DNA of 64,000 bases from an uncultured Bacteroidales bacterium (GTDB lineage: Bacteria > Bacteroidota > Bacteroidia > Bacteroidales > UBA932), in contig CALVDE010000003.1 in the NCBI GenBank assembly GCA_944326265.1, positions 140,347-204,346 on the forward strand, in the 5' to 3' direction. The translations under genes were made by a program, and so were the position numbers. This document shows positions 45,065-54,369 of this stretch, piece after piece (positions within the stretch are counted from its first letter, which is position 1; each line of letters opens with the position of its first letter). Under the pieces are notes generated by a model that saw only the letters and a list, made by a program, of their open reading frames with translations, did no database searches and was not told the origin of the DNA.

Positions 45065-45652
45065 ATGCCTAAATTATTCATCATTTCCGGTTGCAACGGA
45101 GCGGGAAAAACCACTGCCTCCTACACCATTCTGCCGAATATGCTGAATTGCGGCAACTTCGTCAACGCGGACGAAATAGCCAGAGGGCTGTCGCCCTTTG
45201 ATCCGGAAAAGGCCGCCATACAGGCCGGCAGGATCATGCTGGCACGTGTTGAGGAACTGCTGAAAGAAGGGCAGGACTTCGCGATCGAGACGACACTGGC
45301 CACACGCAGCTATGTCAATCTGATCAAGAAGGCCCAGAGCCAGGGTTACGTGGTGACTCTGCTCTATTTCTGGCTGAACATGCCGTCGCTGGCTGTGGAA
45401 AGAGTCAAGCTGAGGGTAGCGTCCGGCGGTCACAACGTAAGCGAGGAAAGTATCCGGCGCCGGTATGACATGGGCATCAAGAACCTGTTCCACCTGTACA
45501 TCCCGGTATGCGAATACTGGATGATCATAGACAATTCCAATTCACCTGTGATCATCTGCGAGGGAGGAAAAGACATAACGACGAAAATACATAATAAAAC
45601 CTTGTTCAACCAATTGATCAATTATGAGCGAACTAGAATCACGGGAGCTTAG
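45065..45652 (+). CDS. Zeta-toxin-like P-loop kinase
   Basis: A 195-residue P-loop protein. Walker A is IISGCNGAGKTTAS near residue 7-20. NADEIARGLSPFDPEKAAIQ and FAIETTLATRSYVNLIKKAQ match the zeta/UNAG-kinase family, whose toxin members phosphorylate UDP-N-acetylglucosamine and stop wall synthesis. Arginines in RVKLRVASGGHNVSEESIRRR fit the lid. The C-terminus overlaps a small gene by 29 bases, a toxin-antitoxin-like layout but with the order reversed from epsilon-zeta. A chromosomal housekeeping kinase is possible. Confidence 0.8.
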   Translation: MPKLFIISGCNGAGKTTASYTILPNMLNCGNFVNADEIARGLSPFDPEKAAIQAGRIMLARVEELLKEGQDFAIETTLATRSYVNLIKKAQSQGYVVTLLYFWLNMPSLAVERVKLRVASGGHNVSEESIRRRYDMGIKNLFHLYIPVCEYWMIIDNSNSPVIICEGGKDITTKIHNKTLFNQLINYERTRITGA

Positions 45653-45779
45653 AGACAACATCCTTGACGGGCTGAATGCCACTTTTCAGAAGCTGGTCAA
45701 AGAAAAGAAACGGACCAACTCCGAACTGGCGTTCGTCCAGAACGGAAAACTGGTCAAGGTCAAAGCTACCAATATCTAA
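45624..45779 (+). CDS. Small partner of the zeta-like kinase
   Basis: A 51-residue frame (MSELESRELRDNILDGL, then the basic KEKKRTNSELAFVQNGKLV, ending KVKATNI). It overlaps the kinase 3' end by 29 bases and is followed by a strong terminator, so both are one transcript. Short proteins of this kind follow zeta-like genes in other Bacteroidetes, as I recall. Antitoxin function is an inference from the layout. Confidence 0.65.
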   Translation: MSELESRELRDNILDGLNATFQKLVKEKKRTNSELAFVQNGKLVKVKATNI

Positions 45780-45818
45780 TTATCTCAAAACCGAACTCTG
45801 CTACACTTATGAATTATT

Positions 45819-45850
45819 AAAAGGGGCCCGCGACAACAGCCCCTTTTATT
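45819..45850 (+). terminator. Rho-independent terminator
   Basis: A 9-bp stem AAAAGGGGC/GCCCCTTTT with an 11-base loop, ending in TTTTATTT. It ends the kinase pair just before tldD. Confidence 0.85.
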
Positions 45851-45860
45851 TCAATTGAAC

Positions 45861-47291
45861 ATGAATACCATAGATACATCTTATTACTCTTTATTCGGCA
45901 TTGATCCCGACACTGCGGGCAGGATTCTCAGAGCCGCCCTTTCAAAAGGCGGGGACTATGCCGACATCTTCTGCGAGCACACTGTGACCGACGAGCTGTC
46001 CCTCAGGGACGGAGAAGTGAATGCCGTGCGCTCCAACATCGACTTCGGAGCCGGCATCCGAGTACTTTCAGGGGACCGGACAGGGTACGCCTTCTCCGAG
46101 TCCATGACAGAAGATGCACTTCTGAGAGCTGCCGCCACGGCCGCCGAGATAGCCCGGGACAGCAAGCCCGGCACTGAACTGCCGGCAGACTGCACCCCGG
46201 TGGACTTCACAAACCGATATCCCGTCATCTCCGACTGGGAGCAGCACACGGTAGAGGAGAGAAAGCACTACCTCACCATGCTGCGCGACCTGATACACCA
46301 GAAGTCAGACAAGGTAATCAACATCACCGCACGGATCAACGGCTCGGAGACCCGGATACTGTTCTACAATTCCCTGGGCCAGACCTACACGGACCTGCGC
46401 CCCATGGCATCCATGTCCGCCGTCATCGTGATGAAGGACGGAGACCGCCTGGAGAATTTCTACTCTTCCAAGAGCTACCGCAAGGGCTTTGAGTTTCTGT
46501 CCGACACCCTAGTGGAAGAGCTTGCCTCGGATGTGGTGAAAGGCTGCTCCAGACTTTTCGAGGCCGGCAGACCGTCCTGCGGAGAGATGCCCGTGGTCAT
46601 GGGGGCCGGCAGTTCCGGCATCCTGCTGCACGAGGCCATCGGACACTCATTTGAGGCCGACTTCAACCGCAAGGGCGTATCCATCTTCTCCGACCGGATG
46701 GGACAGGTCATCTGCAACCGTGAGATCAACATTGTGGACGACGGCACCCTGCCCTCGTTCAGAGGCTCCGTCAACGTGGATGACGAGGGCGTGCCCGGCC
46801 AGAAGACCTACATGGTCAAGGACGGAGTGCTCAACTCCTACCTTCACGACCGCATCAGCGCCAGGTACTACGGCGTAGAGCCCACCGGCAACGGCCGCCG
46901 CGAGTCATTCCGCTACATGCCCATCCCGAGGATGCGCTCCACCTACATGGAGAACGGCAAATCCTCCGAGGAAGACCTTATACGCTCGGTAAAGAAGGGT
47001 ATCTACGTGGACAATTTCGCCAACGGTCAGGTACAGATCGGAGCCGGAGACTTCACGTTCTACGTCAAGTCCGGCTTCATGATTGAGGACGGACACCTGA
47101 CCCGGCCCATCAAGGACACCAACATCATAGGCAACGGTCCCGAAGCCCTGGCCGGCATCGTGGGCGTGGCCGACAATCTCATAGTGGACGACAGCACCTG
47201 GACCTGCGGCAAAGGTCAGTATTGCCCCGTATCCTGCGGTATGCCGTCAGTCCTGGTAAGCAAACTTAATGTAGGAGGTATCAATGAATAA
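45861..47291 (+). CDS. tldD: TldD-type metalloprotease subunit
   Basis: About 476 residues from the ATG at 45861; an in-frame TTG two codons earlier is less likely. The zinc motif HEAIGHSFEAD (HExxxH, near residue 255) identifies the TldD catalytic subunit. With TldE/PmbA it makes a protease that removes leader peptides and degrades unfolded peptides. Its end overlaps the next gene by 8 bases, so the two subunits are coupled. Confidence 0.92.
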   Translation: MNTIDTSYYSLFGIDPDTAGRILRAALSKGGDYADIFCEHTVTDELSLRDGEVNAVRSNIDFGAGIRVLSGDRTGYAFSESMTEDALLRAAATAAEIARDSKPGTELPADCTPVDFTNRYPVISDWEQHTVEERKHYLTMLRDLIHQKSDKVINITARINGSETRILFYNSLGQTYTDLRPMASMSAVIVMKDGDRLENFYSSKSYRKGFEFLSDTLVEELASDVVKGCSRLFEAGRPSCGEMPVVMGAGSSGILLHEAIGHSFEADFNRKGVSIFSDRMGQVICNREINIVDDGTLPSFRGSVNVDDEGVPGQKTYMVKDGVLNSYLHDRISARYYGVEPTGNGRRESFRYMPIPRMRSTYMENGKSSEEDLIRSVKKGIYVDNFANGQVQIGAGDFTFYVKSGFMIEDGHLTRPIKDTNIIGNGPEALAGIVGVADNLIVDDSTWTCGKGQYCPVSCGMPSVLVSKLNVGGINE

Positions 47292-48591
47292 AGACATAGC
47301 CAGAAAGGCCCTTGAGACAGCCCTTGAGCTAGGAGCATCGGACTGCCGCATCAGTCTGGCGGAGAGCACACAGACTTCCATCTCCTATCTCAACGGAGAG
47401 ATAGAGAAGCTCCAGCAGTCATCCTCATCGGCCATGGGCATCGCCATTTTCACCGAAGGACGCTACGGCAGTTTCTCCACCAACAGGATGGACATGGACG
47501 AGCTGCGTCCGTTTCTGCGCAGATGCATAGAGTCGTGCCGTCTGCTCACCCCGGACAACTGCCGGACCATGCCGGACAGAGGCACTTATTATAAAGGAGA
47601 CAAGCCGGACCTGCATCTGCTTGATGACAGATACCGGTCCATACCTTTCGCAGACAAGGCCGCATTTCTGAAAGCCACCGATGCCGAGGTGGACAAGAGC
47701 GATTCCCGCCTTATATCCACGGCCTGCGACTGGGACGACTGCCTCAAATCCGAATACATAATCGACTCCCAGGGCCTGGAGGTCGAGGACTGCCGCACGG
47801 CCTACTCCGTATCATGCGAGTGTACGGTACGCGGTCACGGCGAGGCACGGCCCCAGAACAACTGGTTCGAGGGTTCTGTTTTCTTCGACAGACTGCCTTC
47901 CGGCTGCGGACGCAAGGCTTACGAGCGCACCGTACCGATGATTGACTCACGCAAACTCCCCTCAGGCAAATACAGCATTGTCCTGGAGAATACCGTTTCG
48001 GCCAAAGCCGTATCAGCCGTCATCTCGGCACTTAACGGAGCTGCCCTGCAGCAGAAGAACTCCTTCCTGCTGGACTCCCTGGGCAAGAGGATGTTCCCCG
48101 AGTCGCTGCATATCGCAGACAACCCTCTGCTGCCGGGACGCACCGGTTCCACCTACTACGACAGCGAGGGCGTAGCCACCAGTGAGCGGGACATCATCCG
48201 GGACGGACAGGTATGCACCTATTTCCTCAATACCTATTTCGCCAACAAGCTAGGGATGCCCCGCACGACGGAGGATGCCTTCGCGGTGTATTTCCCGAAG
48301 AACTCAGGGATGGGACTGGAAGATATCCTGCGGCAGACCGGCAAGGGAGTACTGATTACAGGCTTCAACGGCGGCAACAGCAACCCGGTCACCGGCGACT
48401 TCTCCTACGGCATCGAAGGCTGGTACTTCGAAAACGGCCAGAAGCTCTACCCTGTCAAGGAGATGAATCTCACCGGCAACTTCCTCACCCTGTGGAAGAA
48501 CAGCATATTAATCGGCAACGACCCGATAGGCTTCATGGAGTGGCAGATACCCACCCTGGCCTTTGAAGGAGCCGACATAAGCGGATTATAA
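47284..48591 (+). CDS. pmbA: TldE/PmbA-type protease subunit
   Basis: A 435-residue partner of TldD without its HExxxH motif, as usual for TldE. ISYLNGEIEKLQQSSSSAMG, a central GRTGSTYYDSEGVATSERD, and GNSNPVTGDFSYGIEGWYFE are family features. The heterodimer cuts small unfolded peptides. It begins inside the tldD stop overlap. Confidence 0.92.
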   Translation: MNKDIARKALETALELGASDCRISLAESTQTSISYLNGEIEKLQQSSSSAMGIAIFTEGRYGSFSTNRMDMDELRPFLRRCIESCRLLTPDNCRTMPDRGTYYKGDKPDLHLLDDRYRSIPFADKAAFLKATDAEVDKSDSRLISTACDWDDCLKSEYIIDSQGLEVEDCRTAYSVSCECTVRGHGEARPQNNWFEGSVFFDRLPSGCGRKAYERTVPMIDSRKLPSGKYSIVLENTVSAKAVSAVISALNGAALQQKNSFLLDSLGKRMFPESLHIADNPLLPGRTGSTYYDSEGVATSERDIIRDGQVCTYFLNTYFANKLGMPRTTEDAFAVYFPKNSGMGLEDILRQTGKGVLITGFNGGNSNPVTGDFSYGIEGWYFENGQKLYPVKEMNLTGNFLTLWKNSILIGNDPIGFMEWQIPTLAFEGADISGL

Positions 48592-48616
48592 ACAATTATC
48601 AAAATAAATCAGAACA

Positions 48617-49162
48617 ATGAAAATCAGTGAAAAGAAAGTAGTAGCACTTACCTACACCCTCACAGTGGACGGCCAGGTTGCCGACCAGACCACGGAAGAC
48701 AGACCCCTCGACTTCATCTTCGGCATGGGATATCTCCTGCCCAAGTTCGAGGAGAATATCGCCGGCAAGGAGCCCGGTGACAGCTTCGAGTTCACCCTCA
48801 CTCCCTCCGAAGGCTACGGCGAGCACAATCCCGAGCTGGTAGTCGAGCTTCCCAAGCACATCTTCGAAGTGGACGGAAAGATTCAGGAAGGCCTCCTCAC
48901 CGTCGGCAACATGATCCCCATGATGAACCAGCAGGGCGGTGTCATGCACGGCAAGGTACACGAGGTCAAGGACGACAGCGTGATGATGAACTTCAACCAC
49001 CCCATGGCCGGCAAGACCCTCAATTTCACCGGCAAGATACTCACCGTCCGTGACGCCACCGAGCAGGAGCTCAAGGAAGGCCTGCACGGCGAGCTGAAGC
49101 AGAGCTCATGCGGAAGCGGCTGCTCCTCCTGCGGCGGTGAATGCTGCGGAGGCTGCAACTGA
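48617..49162 (+). CDS. slyD: SlyD-type FKBP peptidyl-prolyl isomerase
   Basis: A 181-residue FKBP with an IF (insert-in-flap) domain. VALTYTLTVDGQVADQT, PLDFIFGMGYLLPKFEENI, and FNHPMAGKTLNFTGKI match SlyD. The C-terminal tail is cysteine-rich (GSGCSSCGGECCGGC), replacing the His-rich tail of E. coli SlyD and suited to nickel or zinc. It acts as a folding helper and metallochaperone. The palindromic element at 49215 follows its stop. Confidence 0.93.
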   Translation: MKISEKKVVALTYTLTVDGQVADQTTEDRPLDFIFGMGYLLPKFEENIAGKEPGDSFEFTLTPSEGYGEHNPELVVELPKHIFEVDGKIQEGLLTVGNMIPMMNQQGGVMHGKVHEVKDDSVMMNFNHPMAGKTLNFTGKILTVRDATEQELKEGLHGELKQSSCGSGCSSCGGECCGGCN

Positions 49163-49214
49163 TTTGACTCTACCGTCTGACTGCTCAGCAACTCACAAAA
49201 CACTGAGTGTCAGC

Positions 49215-49325
49215 AGGCTTGAAAATGCAGGTCGGAAAAGGCCAGGCCCTCCCACCGCTTCGCGGCGGGCCCCTCCCTCTAGAGCCGAGGGCGGCTAGTC
49301 TTTTCCGACCTGCATTTTCAAGCCT
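49215..49325 (+). repeat. Long palindromic element, full copy 2
   Basis: Perfect 26-bp inverted arms at 49215-49240 and 49300-49325 enclose 59 bases. Inside are CCCTCCCA, hairpin CCGC-TTC-GCGG, GGGCCCCTCCC, hairpin CCCTC/GAGGG, and GGGCGGCTA. The core matches copy 1 on its opposite strand; the hairpin stems differ but pair in both. It lies 52 bases past the slyD stop in the same direction. The rest of the gap, 49326-49561, holds no gene that I can see. Confidence 0.85.
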
Positions 49326-49561
49326 CACCCGCTTTGCCTGTTTGCCTCATTCTCCTTCACTTCCTTTTTCTTTCCTTAACACAGCCTATCGTAACGCACC
49401 ATACCACCACACCATTCCATTCCAGTCTGTAATTGACCATTCTGGATAATCAGCAGGAAAACAGATAAGCGGTGATTACCCTCAGTCTGTAAAACGCATA
49501 CTTTATGTATATATCTGAGAAACATGAGCATATACGGTATTTGAGCTAAACAGACTGCATT

Positions 49562-51007
49562 TCACTGCAGTGCGGGATACACGCTGAAACGGGATATGCA
49601 GGGGACGGCGCGGCTGCTGTCGACTACGAGACGGACGGCTGTTGCGGTCACCGGACGATCGAAAACAGCGATATGCTTGTGTCCTACGGATGTGCCGGTG
49701 TAGACTGTCTGCCACTGACTATCAGGCATCCTGACCTCCACGCGGAAAGACCGGATACGCTCACCTTGAGCGATATCTTCCTGGATGACACAGCGGTCCA
49801 CTGACACTGCTCCAGACGTAGCGGAAGACTGCCGGTCTCCAGCGGATTGCTGCGGAAATTCCAGCAGGAGGGTTCCGCCACGGCCGGAAGCCGAAGCGAC
49901 AGGTGCCCCATACCTGCGCTGTATCTCCTCACCCCACTCCTCTAACCGGCGGACATCCCCTTCCGGCAGCAGGCCGTCAGGATCCGGAGTCAGCCCGACG
50001 ATGAGGGTGGCATTGCGTCCCACTGACTTCTCGTACATGGACATCAGAGCATCGAGAGAGTAGACCGCGTCCTCGTCTCCCGGCTCCCAGAACCACTCGT
50101 GCCGGCCTCCGGCTCCGCGCAGAGGGGTGTCCGCCATAGCCGGCACCCAGTACTGACCGTCGGGATCTCCGTGAGCAAGCAGACGGTTGTGCTCGGAGGC
50201 CGACTCGTTATTGCGGTTGTGGCTGTAGGGATAAGGGAACGTGGACCAGCACGGGTAGCCGACGGTTCCGGTCTCGGAGCCGCCCCAGCGAAGGTCGGCC
50301 CGGTCCACATTGTGATAGAAGAGGCAGTCGGGCTGAAGGCTGTCGATTATAGGCTCCACATCAGGACCCATGCCCCTCGGGTCGTCGGCCCCGCCGTCAA
50401 ACCAGATCATGAACAGGTCTCCGTACCGGGAACACAGTTCCTCCACCATCCGTTCGCAGTACCTCCTGTACCACTCCTGCCGGTTGCGGGCAAAGTCTCC
50501 GTCTCCCTCGGCCGCGAAATTGTGTATCCCTAAAAGGGAGTTCCATCGGATACCGACATACAGCCCCGGCTGCAGTCCGTACTTGCGGCACGAGGCCACG
50601 AAGTCCGCCACTATGTCTCCCTTGCCGTCCCTCCAGCGCACCGCCTTCAGGCAGTAAGGGTTCACATCGCTCTGCCACAGACCGAAACCGGTCTCGTGAG
50701 TAGCCGTAAGTATGGCGAAGCGGGCTCCGGCAGCCTTGGCCGCACGTATCCACTGGTCGGTGTCGAGATGCTCCGGAGCGAAGATGTTGTAGTCCTCGAC
50801 CGGAGTTATACGGTTGCTTCCCTGACCGTAGGCCTGACCGTCGAACACGTGCAGGTCATAATGGAACACCACGCCTAATTCGGCCTCGTGCCACTTGAGC
50901 TGTCTCTCAGCCGGAACCGGGATGCAGGCAGTATCTTTCACGCTGGCCGAAGACAACAAACATACTGTCAGCAATAATGCGATACAGGACCATTTACGGA
51001 TATTCAT
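49562..51007 (-). CDS. Alpha-L-fucosidase (GH29)
   Basis: About 481 residues from MNIRKWSCIALL with an exported signal peptide (ALLLTVCLLSSAS). The GH29 core shows AKAAGARFAILTATHETGFG, and IWFDGGADDP with the catalytic nucleophile Asp; a C-terminal beta domain of about 120 residues (fibronectin or discoidin type) follows. It removes fucose from glycans such as mucin. It stands apart from SusC/SusD genes here. An upstream in-frame start at 51031 is less likely. Confidence 0.9.
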   Translation of the reverse strand: MNIRKWSCIALLLTVCLLSSASVKDTACIPVPAERQLKWHEAELGVVFHYDLHVFDGQAYGQGSNRITPVEDYNIFAPEHLDTDQWIRAAKAAGARFAILTATHETGFGLWQSDVNPYCLKAVRWRDGKGDIVADFVASCRKYGLQPGLYVGIRWNSLLGIHNFAAEGDGDFARNRQEWYRRYCERMVEELCSRYGDLFMIWFDGGADDPRGMGPDVEPIIDSLQPDCLFYHNVDRADLRWGGSETGTVGYPCWSTFPYPYSHNRNNESASEHNRLLAHGDPDGQYWVPAMADTPLRGAGGRHEWFWEPGDEDAVYSLDALMSMYEKSVGRNATLIVGLTPDPDGLLPEGDVRRLEEWGEEIQRRYGAPVASASGRGGTLLLEFPQQSAGDRQSSATSGAVSVDRCVIQEDIAQGERIRSFRVEVRMPDSQWQTVYTGTSVGHKHIAVFDRPVTATAVRLVVDSSRAVPCISRFSVYPALQ

Positions 51008-51066
51008 GAATCCTGTAAATTTATTTCCCATAAGAAATGAATTTGCTTAAAATCAATATTTGTGAA

Positions 51067-52614
51067 CTATAAGTTGCACCGCAGTATGCGCTCGGCGGCG
51101 CGGATACCGTCGATGGCGGAGGAGACGATGCCCCCGGAGTAGCCGGCCCCCTCTCCGCAGGGATAAAGGTTCCGCAGGTCAATGTGCTGGAGGGTCTGAG
51201 GATCACGGGGAAGGCGCACGGGCGAGGAGGTGCGGGACTCCACTGCAAGGAGCAGGGCCTCGGAGGTATAGTAGCCCCTGAGCTTTCGGTCAAATGCCGG
51301 GAAGGCCTTGCGCAGGCGGTCGGCAACGAAGGCGGGCAGAACGTCATTGAGGTCCGCGGCAAATGCTCCGGGTGCGTAGGAGGTCTTCGGCAGTGTCGTA
51401 ACAACTGCCTTGCCTCTGCGGCTTTTGACGAAATCGGTCATGCGCTGGGCCGGAGCGCGGAATGAGGCCGTGACTTCGTAGCAGCGGCGTTCCACCTCCT
51501 CCCGGAAATCCAGCATTGCCTCCGGGCCGCCTGGGACATCCTCCGGCTCTACGGAAGTGACGATGCCGGCATTGGCCCAGCGGGAATTGCGCCGGGAGTT
51601 GGACATGCCGTTTGTGACCACCGTCCCCGGCTCGGTGGACGAGGGGACGAGAATGCCGCCGGGGCACATGCAGAAGGAGAACACTCCCCTGCCGTCCACC
51701 TGCTCCACGAGGGAGTATTCAGCTGCCGGCAGCCAGGGCATGCGCGGGCCGTGGTACTGCGCCCGGTCGATGAGCTCCTGCGGGTGCTCCGCCCTGACTC
51801 CGAGGGCAAAGCCTTTGGCCTCCACCGCCCACCCCTTGCATATGAACAGGCGGTAAATGTCCGAGGCGGAGTGCCCGGCCGCTAAGATGACCTCCGGAGC
51901 CTCGAAGACAGAGCCATTTTCACAGAGCACCTTCCACCCTCCGCCGGGAGTCTGCTGAAAGTCGGTGACACGGCTGGAAAAATGATATTCGCCTCCGCAT
52001 TCCACGATATGGGAGCGCATGGCCTCGACTATCGCGGGCAGACGGTCGCTGCCGATATGGGGATGGGCGTCAATCCTTATCATGGGGTCGGCGCCGAAGT
52101 CGGTGAATGTCCTGAGGACTGCGCCCACATCGCCCCGCTTGTTGGAGCGGGTGTAGAGCTTGCCGTCGGAAAATGTGCCGGCTCCGCCCTCGCCGAAGCA
52201 GTAGTTGGAGTCGGGATTGAGGCCGCCGGTACGGGAGATGGCGGCTATGTCGTATTTGCGTTCGTGGACGTTCTTGCCCCGCTCGAGGATGATGGGACGG
52301 CGGCCGCCGCAGATGAGCCTCAGGGCCGCAAAGAGTCCGGCTGGACCGGCTCCGATGACGATTACGGGCAACTTCTGCGAAACATCCTGACTGAGGCTGT
52401 ACGACGCGGTCTCAGGGGGAACCTCTCCCTGCAGGTATGCGGCCAGCCGGTAGCGGCGCAGGATCTTGCGGGAGCGGGCGTCGATGGAGCGGCGGAGAAG
52501 GCGCACCTCGGCTATTCTCCCGACAGGGACACCGGCAGCCTTGGCCGCAGCCGTCCTGAAATCTTCCTCTGTGGGAGCGTACGATGCCTCGAAGGCTGTC
52601 TCGAATTCTTTCAT
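51067..52614 (-). CDS. COG2509-type FAD-dependent dehydrogenase
   Basis: A 515-residue flavoprotein. A family-specific N-terminal domain (residues 1-80, with VRLLRRSIDARSR) precedes the FAD motif VIVIGAGPAGLFAALRL, and FGEGGAGTFSDGKLYTR is diagnostic. The C-terminal part has LYPCGEGAGYSGGIVSSAID. The function is uncharacterised. The start directly adjoins the tsaD stop (the two genes touch at 52614/52615), so they are coupled. Confidence 0.9.
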   Translation of the reverse strand: MKEFETAFEASYAPTEEDFRTAAAKAAGVPVGRIAEVRLLRRSIDARSRKILRRYRLAAYLQGEVPPETASYSLSQDVSQKLPVIVIGAGPAGLFAALRLICGGRRPIILERGKNVHERKYDIAAISRTGGLNPDSNYCFGEGGAGTFSDGKLYTRSNKRGDVGAVLRTFTDFGADPMIRIDAHPHIGSDRLPAIVEAMRSHIVECGGEYHFSSRVTDFQQTPGGGWKVLCENGSVFEAPEVILAAGHSASDIYRLFICKGWAVEAKGFALGVRAEHPQELIDRAQYHGPRMPWLPAAEYSLVEQVDGRGVFSFCMCPGGILVPSSTEPGTVVTNGMSNSRRNSRWANAGIVTSVEPEDVPGGPEAMLDFREEVERRCYEVTASFRAPAQRMTDFVKSRRGKAVVTTLPKTSYAPGAFAADLNDVLPAFVADRLRKAFPAFDRKLRGYYTSEALLLAVESRTSSPVRLPRDPQTLQHIDLRNLYPCGEGAGYSGGIVSSAIDGIRAAERILRCNL

Positions 52615-53643
52615 CTATTTGAAGTCAAGGGCTCTGGAAACGGGTGCGGCATCGAGTCCTCCGGTGAGCCCCGCGCGGAACTTGAAGAGACCGGCCACGG
52701 CTATCATCGCGGCGTTGTCAGTGGTGAACTTGAATTCGGGGATGAAGGTGGTCCAGCCGCGTTTCTCGCCCTCGAAGGCGATGCGGCTGCGCAGACCGGA
52801 GTTGGCCGACACACCGCCGCCGATGGCCACCTGTTTTATACCTGTCTGCTTCACGGCTTTCAGTAGTTTGTCCATCAGCACGTCTATCAGGGTCTTCTGG
52901 AACGAGGCGCAGATATCGGCCATATTGTGCTGCATGAAGTCGGGGTCCTCCTTCAAATGGTCACGCACGAAATACAGCAGGGAGGTCTTCACTCCGCTGA
53001 AGCTGTAGTCCAGTCCGGGGACGTGCGGTTTGGCGAACTTGAATCGTTCAGGGTCGCCCTGGGCAGCGAGCCTGTCCACCACCGGACCGCCGGGATAGCC
53101 GAGGCCGAGGAGCTTGGCGCACTTGTCGAACGCCTCCCCCACCGCGTCGTCTATCGTCCGGCCCAGCACCTCGAAGTGCAGCGGGTCGTCCACCCTCACG
53201 ATCTGGGAGTGGCCTCCGGAGACCAGCAGGGCCAGGAAGGGAAATGTCGGGGGCGTGTAAGGCTTACCCTCCTGCCGGATGAAATGCGAGAGGATGTGGC
53301 CCTGGAGGTGGTTGACATCCACCAGCGGATTACCTGTCGCCAGCGACAGTCCTTTGGCGAAGGACACCCCGACGAGCAGCGAACCCAGCAGGCCCGGTCC
53401 GCGGGTATAGGCTATCGCATCTATCTGGTCCGGCCTCACCCCGGCCTGGTCAAGGGCCTGGCTTACCACCGGCACTATATTCTGCTGATGAGCGCGAGAG
53501 GCCAGCTCAGGCACCACTCCGCCATACTTGCGGTGTACCTCCTGCGAGGCCATCACATTGGCCAGCAGCGTCTCACCGCGCAATACCGCCGCCGACGTAT
53601 CGTCGCACGACGACTCAATCCCCAATATTATCTCTTCTGCCAT
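52615..53643 (-). CDS. tsaD: tRNA N6-threonylcarbamoyladenosine synthase subunit TsaD
   Basis: About 342 residues from MAEEIILGIESSCDDTS. ASHKA ATPase fold: the metal ligands lie in NHLQGHI (HxxxH), with SGGHSQI and GLGYPGGPVVD. TsaD transfers the threonylcarbamoyl group onto A37 of ANN-decoding tRNAs, which include tRNA-Thr of this window. An ATG 6 bases upstream is also possible. It is 16 bases below the small gene of the DUF3990 operon. Confidence 0.95.
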   Translation of the reverse strand: MAEEIILGIESSCDDTSAAVLRGETLLANVMASQEVHRKYGGVVPELASRAHQQNIVPVVSQALDQAGVRPDQIDAIAYTRGPGLLGSLLVGVSFAKGLSLATGNPLVDVNHLQGHILSHFIRQEGKPYTPPTFPFLALLVSGGHSQIVRVDDPLHFEVLGRTIDDAVGEAFDKCAKLLGLGYPGGPVVDRLAAQGDPERFKFAKPHVPGLDYSFSGVKTSLLYFVRDHLKEDPDFMQHNMADICASFQKTLIDVLMDKLLKAVKQTGIKQVAIGGGVSANSGLRSRIAFEGEKRGWTTFIPEFKFTTDNAAMIAVAGLFKFRAGLTGGLDAAPVSRALDFK

Positions 53644-53659
53644 ACGCATTCATTATTTC

Positions 53660-53881
53660 CTAACTGCTATGCTCCATAAAGTCTTCGTAAAGAGCGACCG
53701 GTCCTAAATGCCAGTACTTACTTTCCTCTCTCTCCAGCTCACGATATGTCTTGGAATGATAAAATGCACGGATTGCATCCAGCATTGAGCCTCCGTATTT
53801 CTCAACATAGATACGGGCGACATTGCTGACTTTACCCGGAATCAGCAGGAATAAGTTTTTATCTGTAATATTTCTATCCAT
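53660..53881 (-). CDS. Small third gene of the DUF3791/DUF3990 operon
   Basis: A 73-residue protein (MDRNITDKNLFLLIPGKV, then YVEKYGGSMLDAIRAFYHSK, ending ALYEDFMEHSS). It is mostly helical, with no signal peptide. It starts 5 bases past the DUF3990 stop. I recognise it only as a companion of this operon; it could be another antitoxin-like piece. Its base composition is more AT-rich than the housekeeping genes next to it. Confidence 0.7.
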   Translation of the reverse strand: MDRNITDKNLFLLIPGKVSNVARIYVEKYGGSMLDAIRAFYHSKTYRELEREESKYWHLGPVALYEDFMEHSS

Positions 53882-53886
53882 ATCAA

Positions 53887-54369
53887 CTACCGCACCTTAT
53901 TTACCTCTATGAATCTGAGATGACTTAACGATTTTTCCGTATGGAACAGCATCTGGTCTACCAGTTTGAATGTCCGCAATTCACGAATCAATGCCTGCTT
54001 GTCAAGCAATCCGCTCTCATACAGTGCAAAAGCAGCATATACCCTATCATTTGCAACCGGTCCGTAAACAATATCATAATCATGATGATAATCTTGATTG
54101 ACTCTATTGGCCATAACAAAATCCAGCCAATTCTCATCAGGATCATCAAACCATAAAACTTTACATTCCAACAACGCAGACTCGTCTAATTCATAAATAT
54201 TAACGTAACCAGAAATGTGGTCTGCTGCCATCATACGCCGACGCGCCCACTGTTCCGCCTGCTCCTCACTTGTAGTCGTATAGAAACCTGTGCCGTAATC
54301 CAATGTCCTGGACGGCAATTTTATATATGGCTTTTCAACCACTTCAAGACTTCCATGATACAATCTCAT
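53887..54369 (-). CDS. DUF3990 protein (ADP-ribosyltransferase-like)
   Basis: A 160-residue protein beginning MRLYHGSLEVVEKPYIKL. LYHGS (His5) and DYGTGFYTTT (residues 24-33, Tyr30) fit the H-Y part of the H-Y-E pattern of ADP-ribosyltransferase folds, to which DUF3990 has been assigned. The Glu of the triad is not certain by eye. It overlaps the DUF3791 gene by 4 bases. Toxin function is inferred. Confidence 0.85.
   Translation of the reverse strand: MRLYHGSLEVVEKPYIKLPSRTLDYGTGFYTTTSEEQAEQWARRRMMAADHISGYVNIYELDESALLECKVLWFDDPDENWLDFVMANRVNQDYHHDYDIVYGPVANDRVYAAFALYESGLLDKQALIRELRTFKLVDQMLFHTEKSLSHLRFIEVNKVR

Noticed and set aside
49423..49492. A 10-base direct repeat CAGTCTGTAA, 60 bases apart.
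   Set aside because: Too short and only two copies; not a CRISPR or iteron array.
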